Source: PALSA-1353 sp050014015
GTDB lineage: Bacteria > Planctomycetota > Phycisphaerae > Tepidisphaerales > Tepidisphaeraceae
Reading direction: 5' to 3'
Assembly (NCBI GenBank): GCA_050014015.1
Contig: JBEKEC010000003.1
Coordinates: 1-64,000, forward strand
DNA length: 64,000 nucleotides
Made by a program: the position numbers and the translations under genes. Under the pieces are notes generated by a model that did no database searches, was not told the origin of the DNA, and worked only from the letters and a program-made list of their open reading frames with translations. Below, one piece after another: positions 59,017 through 64,000 of the stretch (the stretch's first letter is position 1; each line of letters starts with the position of its first letter).

Positions 59017-61116
59017 ATGCCTGATTTGGTGGCGGAAGAAGGGAAGGCCGCGGGTTTAGCTCGTCCCATTGAGGACCTTCACGACATCGGCCCGGCGCGG
59101 GCCAAGGCGCTGCGGGGGTTGGGCGTGGGGACGCTTGGGGATTTGCTCGAATATTTCCCGCGGGATTATCAATACGAATCGGAGGAACGGCCGATCGACC
59201 GATTGCGGAAGGGGGAGATTAGCCTCGCGCGCGGGGAGGTGACGGCCGTCAATTACATTGCCGGCGGGCACGGCAAGGCGAGGTTCGAGGCGACGCTTTC
59301 TGAAGGCGTGCGTCGGTTGGCGCTGGTCTTTTTTCATGGGGCTTATCTGCGGAGGCAGATTCATCCCGGGTTGCTGCTGCGCGTGCGGGGGAAGGTGCAA
59401 TTCTTTCGCGGGATCGCGCAGATGGTCAATCCGAAATGGGAGGTTGTCGAGCCGGGGACGAAAGCCGTCGAGGATGCGAAGTTCCGGGCGGTCTATCCGG
59501 CGAATTCCAGGATTTCCAGTGAAACGATTGAGCGAATCGTTTCGGTGAACCTGAACGAGGCGCTGGCGGAGGTGGGTGAATGGTTTGGCGCGGGAATCTT
59601 GGCACGGCGGAAGCTGATGGGCCGGGCGGCGGCGTATCGCGCGATCCATCAGCCGATGGATCGCCGGCAGGCGATCGCGGCGCGGCGAAGGCTGGTTTAT
59701 GACGAGTTGATGCTGATGCAGCTTGGTCTGGCGGCGAGCCATCTGATGAAGATGAACAAGATTTCGGCCCCGATTCTGCGGATCGACAAGACGCTGGACC
59801 GGCGGATTCGGGCGCGATTCCCGTTCGAATTGACCAACGGCCAGCAAAACGCGGTCTGGCAGATCGTGCGCGACCTGAAGAGCGGCCGGCCGATGAAGCG
59901 GCTTTTGCAGGGTGACGTGGGAAGCGGAAAGACGGTGGTGGCGTTGTACGCGATGTTGGCGGCGATCGCGAACAAGATGCAGGCCGCCCTGCTGGCGCCG
60001 ACGGAGGTGCTGGCGGAACAGCATTATTTGACGCTACGGAATTTGCTGCACGGTTCGCAGGTGAAGATCGACCTGGTGACGTCGCGGACGCGGCGGCAAA
60101 GCCGCGGCGCCGTCGCCGCTCGCCTCGCCGAAGGTCAGACGCATCTGGCGGTCGGCACGCAGGCGCTTTTGCAGGAGGGGATCGAGTTTGCCAATCTTGG
60201 TGTGGTGATCGTCGATGAGCAGCATCGGCTGGGTGTTCGGCAACGGGCGACGCTGAGCGACAAGGGGGTCAGCCCACATTACCTGGTGATGACGGCAACG
60301 CCGATACCTCGGACGTTGGCGTTGTCCTATTTCGCGGATTTTGACGTCAGCGCGATCGAGGAGCTTCCGCCGGGAAGGAAGCCGATCAAGACGCGCTGGC
60401 TTCGGCCGGGCCAGGCAGCGGAGGCGTGGAAATTCGTTTGCGAGCAGGTGCGAGGCGGGCGTCAGGCGTACATCGTGCTTCCGCAGATTCAGGAGGATGA
60501 CGGCGACGGGGCCAAGTCGGTGATTGGCCGGATGCGGACGCTGGCGGCGGGGCCGCTGAAGGACTTGCGATTGGCCGCGCTGCACGGACAGATGACGACG
60601 GAGGAAAAAGAACAGGCGATGGCGAATTTCCGGGATGGGAAGATCGACGTGCTGGTGGCAACGACGGTGATTGAGGTGGGGATCGACGTTGCCAACGCGA
60701 CGGTAATGGTGATCGACGGCGCCGACCGGTTTGGGCTGTCGCAGTTGCACCAGTTGCGCGGCCGGATTGGCCGGGGGCCGTGGGCGTCGGATTGCATCTT
60801 GTTGGCCGATGCGGCCACGCCGGGCGCGGAGGCCCGGCTGAGCGCGATGCTCAACACCTCAAGCGGGTTTGAGATCGCGGAGATGGACCTGCGCTTGCGA
60901 GGCCCCGGCGAATTCTTCGGCATCCGGCAGCATGGGTTGCCGGAATTCAAGCTCGCCGATCTCACCAGCGAATTGGATTTGCTGCAACTGGCCAAGGAGG
61001 ACGCACAGGCAATTTTTGCCGATGATCCGAGGCTCAGCCATTCTGACCACATTCAGCTTCGAACCGCGTTATTTTCCAAATTCGGCGAGACACTGGACTT
61101 GGCACAAACAGGATGA
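59017..61116 (+). CDS. recG: ATP-dependent DNA helicase RecG
   Basis: ATG 59017 (MPDLVAEEGKAAGL) is preferred to ATG 58987, which lies inside the repeat array. The 699-residue product has the wedge/OB domain (IGPARAKALRGLGVGTLGDLLEYFPRDY), the helicase motifs GDVGSGKTVVALYAM, LAPTEVLAEQHY, VIVDEQHRLGVRQR, MTATPIPRTLALSYFADFD, VATTVIEVGIDVANATVMVI and QLHQLRGRIGRG, and the TRG motif region at GEFFGIRQHGLPEF. All catalytic motifs and normal length are present. It remodels stalled replication forks and Holliday junctions. It is followed by topA after 380 nt. Confidence 0.95.
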   Translation: MPDLVAEEGKAAGLARPIEDLHDIGPARAKALRGLGVGTLGDLLEYFPRDYQYESEERPIDRLRKGEISLARGEVTAVNYIAGGHGKARFEATLSEGVRRLALVFFHGAYLRRQIHPGLLLRVRGKVQFFRGIAQMVNPKWEVVEPGTKAVEDAKFRAVYPANSRISSETIERIVSVNLNEALAEVGEWFGAGILARRKLMGRAAAYRAIHQPMDRRQAIAARRRLVYDELMLMQLGLAASHLMKMNKISAPILRIDKTLDRRIRARFPFELTNGQQNAVWQIVRDLKSGRPMKRLLQGDVGSGKTVVALYAMLAAIANKMQAALLAPTEVLAEQHYLTLRNLLHGSQVKIDLVTSRTRRQSRGAVAARLAEGQTHLAVGTQALLQEGIEFANLGVVIVDEQHRLGVRQRATLSDKGVSPHYLVMTATPIPRTLALSYFADFDVSAIEELPPGRKPIKTRWLRPGQAAEAWKFVCEQVRGGRQAYIVLPQIQEDDGDGAKSVIGRMRTLAAGPLKDLRLAALHGQMTTEEKEQAMANFRDGKIDVLVATTVIEVGIDVANATVMVIDGADRFGLSQLHQLRGRIGRGPWASDCILLADAATPGAEARLSAMLNTSSGFEIAEMDLRLRGPGEFFGIRQHGLPEFKLADLTSELDLLQLAKEDAQAIFADDPRLSHSDHIQLRTALFSKFGETLDLAQTG

Positions 61117-61496
61117 TGGAAGCAAGATCGCGCGGAGCCGAGAAAAAAATTCTGAAGCGAGCTCATAAACTGTCTTAGCTCCCAAATCCTGGCATTTTCT
61201 TACGAAAAGTGGACAATCTCCTAAGATATTGCTAATCATTGGCTTACAGTTAAGTCGGATTGTCATCCGGGGGCGGGCGCGGTTGGGCCTAAAATGAACC
61301 ATCGTTGGACAATCCCGTACCAATTCGACGGCGGTATATGGGCAGTGCGGGCTTGACAGGTAGCTGTTAGGTTTGCAAACTGCCCCGCCCTTGGCCGAGG
61401 TTCGGGTAAGGCAATTTCGTGAAGAATTGCGGTGGATCGGCCGATACGAGCCAACAGATTGCCCCGAACGAGACCCACCGCCGCAAACGTAAAGCC
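61117..61496. other. Gene-free region between recG and topA
   Basis: 380 nt without a supported gene. The topA frame is open back to GTG 61419 (VKNCGGSADTSQQIAPNETH), so that alternative start would give 26 extra residues. I see no terminator for recG and no certain promoter. Confidence 0.5.
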
Positions 61497-64000
61497 ATGG
61501 CACGCAAGAGCGGAAAACATCTGGTGATCGTGGAGTCGCCTGCGAAGGCCAAGACGATCAATAAATTCCTCGGCGACGGATACGTCGTTCGGGCAAGCAT
61601 GGGGCATGTCCGCGATCTGCCATCCAAAGGGATGGGCGTCGATCTGAAAACATTCCAGCCGGAATACGAAGTGCTGGAGAGTCGAAGCAAGGTAATCGGG
61701 GAGCTCAAGAAGCTGGCGAAGGAGAGCGACAAGGTTTACCTGGCGACGGACTTGGACCGGGAGGGGGAAGCGATCGCCTGGCATCTGAAGGAAGCGCTGG
61801 GGATTCCGGACGAGCGGGTGTACCGGGTCATCTTCAACGCCATCACCAAGAGCGAGATTCAAAAGGCATTTCAGAAGCCGCACCAGATCGACATCGACCG
61901 TGTAAACGCGCAGCAGGCGCGGCGGATCCTGGACCGCATCGTGGGTTACGAGATCAGCCCGCTGCTGTGGCGGAAGGTGGCGCGGGGTTTGTCGGCGGGC
62001 CGAGTGCAGTCGGTGGCGGTGCGGCTGGTGGTGGAGCGGGAACGGGAAATCGACAAATTCAGCCCCGACGAGTTCTGGAAACTCGGCGCGATCTTCACGC
62101 CGGATTCCATCCGGGCGCGCGGGCTGGCGGAAACGTGGACGGACTTTCTGCTCAACACCGGCAACGGCGAGCGCACCAAGGCCGAGCGGGACAAATGGCT
62201 GAACGAGCATTCCGCGTTCGCCGCGGAACTGGTGGAGTTCGGCGGCAAGAAATTTGAGGCAAACAACAAGGCGGCGGCGCGGCAGGCGGCGGAGGCGTTG
62301 GGATTCGTCGTCACCGAGGAACAAAACACGACCGATCCGCAGGGGAAAGGCCCGGCGGCGAATTTGACGAAATTCATCGGCCGGATCGAGAGGACGCCGG
62401 CATTCATCGTTCGGTCGATCGAGAAGAAGCGCGTCAGCAGCAAACCGTCGGCGCCGTTCATCACCAGCACACTGCAACAGGCGGCCAGCAGCCGGCTGAG
62501 CTTCGGGGCGCAGCGGACGATGCGCATCGCGCAGTCGCTGTACGAAGGCGGACATATCACCTACATGCGAACCGACAGCACGAACCTGTCGGCCGACGCG
62601 CTGACCATGGCCCGGGCGTATATCGGGCAGAAGTTCGGCGACCGATATTTGCCGGAGAAGCCGAATGCTTACGCATCGAGCAACAAATCGGCGCAGGAGG
62701 CGCACGAGGCGATCCGTCCGACGGAGCTTTCATTTACGCCGGACTCGGCACACGCGAAGCTGGGGGCGGACGACTCGCGGCTATATCAACTGATCTGGAA
62801 CCGGTTCGTGGCATGTCAGATGTCGGAGGCCCAGTTCGACGCGACGACGGCGACGATCGCGGCGGGGACGAGCGCCGGCGAGGCGATCTTCCGGGGTTCG
62901 GGGCGGAAACTGGTGTTCGACGGCTTCATGCGGGTGACGGGCGTCAGCAGCGAAGATCAACTCCTGCCGGAACTGGCCGAAGGCAAGCCGGTCGTGGCCG
63001 TCGAGATCGACCCGACGCAGCATTTCACGCAGCCGCCGCCGCGGTTCAGCGAGGCGTCGCTGGTGAAAGAGCTTGAACGGCTGGGGATCGGCCGGCCGAG
63101 CACCTACGCATCGATCATCCAGACGATCCAGGACCGGGAGTACGTGGAACAGGTCAATCGGCGGTTCCATGCGACGATGCTGGGCTCGATCGTGACGGAC
63201 AAGCTGATCCAGGCGTTTCCCGAGATCATGGACGTGCAGTTCACGGCCGGGATGGAGGGCAAGCTGGATCAGATCGAGGAGCAGCACCTTGACTGGATCA
63301 AGCTGCTGAAGGATTTTTACGGGCCGTTCCACAAGACGGTGGATGGGGCATTGGACAAATTGGAACATGCGGGCGGATCGCCTTCGCCGTACACGTGCGA
63401 AAAGTGCGGCTCGCCGATGGTATATCGCATCAGCAAGAACGGATTTTTCCTGAGCTGCACGAGATATCCGGAATGCGATGGGATCAAGTCGGTGGATAAG
63501 CAGGGCAAGCCGAAGATGCAGGAGAAGAGCGAATTCAAATGCCCGAATTGCGGCCGGGAGATGCGGAAAATGAAGGGCCGGTTCGGGGAATTCCTGGGAT
63601 GCAGCGGTTACGTGCTGAAGAAGCCGGACGGCACGCGGGAATGCGAAACGATCATCAATCTGGATAAGCAGGGCAATCCGATGCCGCCGAAGGCGAAGGT
63701 GCTGACGCCGGTGAAGTGCGAGAAATGCGGAAGCCCGATGATCCTGCGGAACAGCAAGCGTGGCCCGTTCCTGGGCTGCAGCGCATTTCCGAAATGCCGC
63801 GCGACGCGGCAGGTCGCCAAGATGACGGGCGAGGATTTGAAAACGGTGGAAGCGCTGATCCCGAAATTGAACGAGGGCGGGGACAAGGCGGCGAAACTGG
63901 TGGCGCAGCTCACGGGCGTCGCGCCGGCCGCCAGCAACGGCAACGGGCCCATCGCGACGGACATCGACTGCGACGAATGCGGCAAGCCGATGGTGATCCG
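61497..64000 (+). CDS. topA: DNA topoisomerase I, 3' end beyond the window
   Basis: The frame runs from ATG 61497 off the end, giving 834 codons. The Toprim domain opens with HLVIVESPAKAKTINKFLG and has YLATDLDREGEAIAWHLKEAL (DxDxE metal site). RVQSVAVRLVVERE and the active-site Tyr356 in GGHITYMRTDSTNLS follow, then LVKELERLGIGRPSTYA. From residue about 630 there are C4 zinc ribbons: CEKCGSPMVY/LSCTRYPEC, CPNCGREM/FLGCSGY, CEKCGSPMIL/LGCSAFPKC, and the start of a fourth, CDECGKPMVI. It relaxes negative supercoils. At least four ribbons is more than many bacterial enzymes carry; the total is cut off by the window. Confidence 0.95.
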   Translation, partial: MARKSGKHLVIVESPAKAKTINKFLGDGYVVRASMGHVRDLPSKGMGVDLKTFQPEYEVLESRSKVIGELKKLAKESDKVYLATDLDREGEAIAWHLKEALGIPDERVYRVIFNAITKSEIQKAFQKPHQIDIDRVNAQQARRILDRIVGYEISPLLWRKVARGLSAGRVQSVAVRLVVEREREIDKFSPDEFWKLGAIFTPDSIRARGLAETWTDFLLNTGNGERTKAERDKWLNEHSAFAAELVEFGGKKFEANNKAAARQAAEALGFVVTEEQNTTDPQGKGPAANLTKFIGRIERTPAFIVRSIEKKRVSSKPSAPFITSTLQQAASSRLSFGAQRTMRIAQSLYEGGHITYMRTDSTNLSADALTMARAYIGQKFGDRYLPEKPNAYASSNKSAQEAHEAIRPTELSFTPDSAHAKLGADDSRLYQLIWNRFVACQMSEAQFDATTATIAAGTSAGEAIFRGSGRKLVFDGFMRVTGVSSEDQLLPELAEGKPVVAVEIDPTQHFTQPPPRFSEASLVKELERLGIGRPSTYASIIQTIQDREYVEQVNRRFHATMLGSIVTDKLIQAFPEIMDVQFTAGMEGKLDQIEEQHLDWIKLLKDFYGPFHKTVDGALDKLEHAGGSPSPYTCEKCGSPMVYRISKNGFFLSCTRYPECDGIKSVDKQGKPKMQEKSEFKCPNCGREMRKMKGRFGEFLGCSGYVLKKPDGTRECETIINLDKQGNPMPPKAKVLTPVKCEKCGSPMILRNSKRGPFLGCSAFPKCRATRQVAKMTGEDLKTVEALIPKLNEGGDKAAKLVAQLTGVAPAASNGNGPIATDIDCDECGKPMVI

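Noticed and set aside
1..64000. tRNA or rRNA genes
   Set aside because: No cloverleaf with TTCGAATC-type T-loop or conserved rRNA segment was recognised by eye; a covariance-model scan would be decisive.

Overview
The window reads as a chromosomal segment of a GC-rich planctomycete, most likely class Phycisphaerae. The grounds are two proteins ending in a PEP-CTERM anchor after a dockerin-like repeat (GDANLDGLVNAADF type), carbohydrate-active enzymes scattered with their own regulators, poor Shine-Dalgarno sequences with -10-like boxes only 6-8 nt before ATG codons, and housekeeping genes (topA, recG, pcm, bioA) split among accessory genes. The taxonomic call is inference; no rRNA or tRNA gene was found.

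1-18.9 kb is a plant-polysaccharide locus centred on xylan. Minus strand: a small domain-only protein, a GH10 xylanase lipoprotein, a BNR-4 protein, a LacI-family regulator, a remnant of a PEP-CTERM/passenger-repeat protein and a GH43 enzyme. Plus strand: a GH44 endoglucanase, a sugar ABC importer (anchored binding protein plus two permeases, no ATPase) and a GH52 beta-xylosidase; a GH78 alpha-L-rhamnosidase lies convergent. Three copies of a LacI-type palindrome, GTAARCGSTTAC, sit ahead of lacI (inside the preceding gene), in the divergent GH10/GH44 promoter region, and just after the -10 of GH52. They outline a local regulon that probably includes autoregulation.

19-23 kb: a four-gene ABC-2 export operon (ATPase-permease-ATPase-permease) with stop/start overlaps. 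23-26 kb: a winged-helix protein, then about 1.3 kb of debris holding a tyrosine-recombinase C-terminal remnant, inverted-repeat clusters and a terminator. 26-33 kb (minus): etfB, etfA, an acyl-CoA dehydrogenase and a bifunctional fucokinase/GDP-fucose pyrophosphorylase. 33-34 kb: small antitoxin-like genes, an internally deleted PIN toxin and a strong nested hairpin. 34-38 kb: guanine-deaminase-like protein, GT2 glycosyltransferase, lipoprotein, UDP-xylose synthase and a VapBC pair. 38-49 kb: a secreted unknown, an HlyD-like adaptor, a toroid lipoprotein, a three-subunit molybdenum hydroxylase operon with a Cys-rich companion, a membrane glycosyltransferase-like protein and BioA. 50-64 kb: SAM hydroxide adenosyltransferase, Pcm, a Tat-exported (alpha/alpha)6 glycosidase, a displaced pcm 3' copy, a 1783-residue DUF4011/SF1 helicase/nuclease/DUF3320 protein (candidate defence gene), RecG and the 5' part of TopA.

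Most notable: the operator triplet; the duplicated pcm 3' end bracketing a glycosidase gene beside the helicase-nuclease gene; a decamer repeat array in strict 10-bp phase before recG; and several remnants (PIN toxin, integrase, PEP-CTERM gene) recording past rearrangement.
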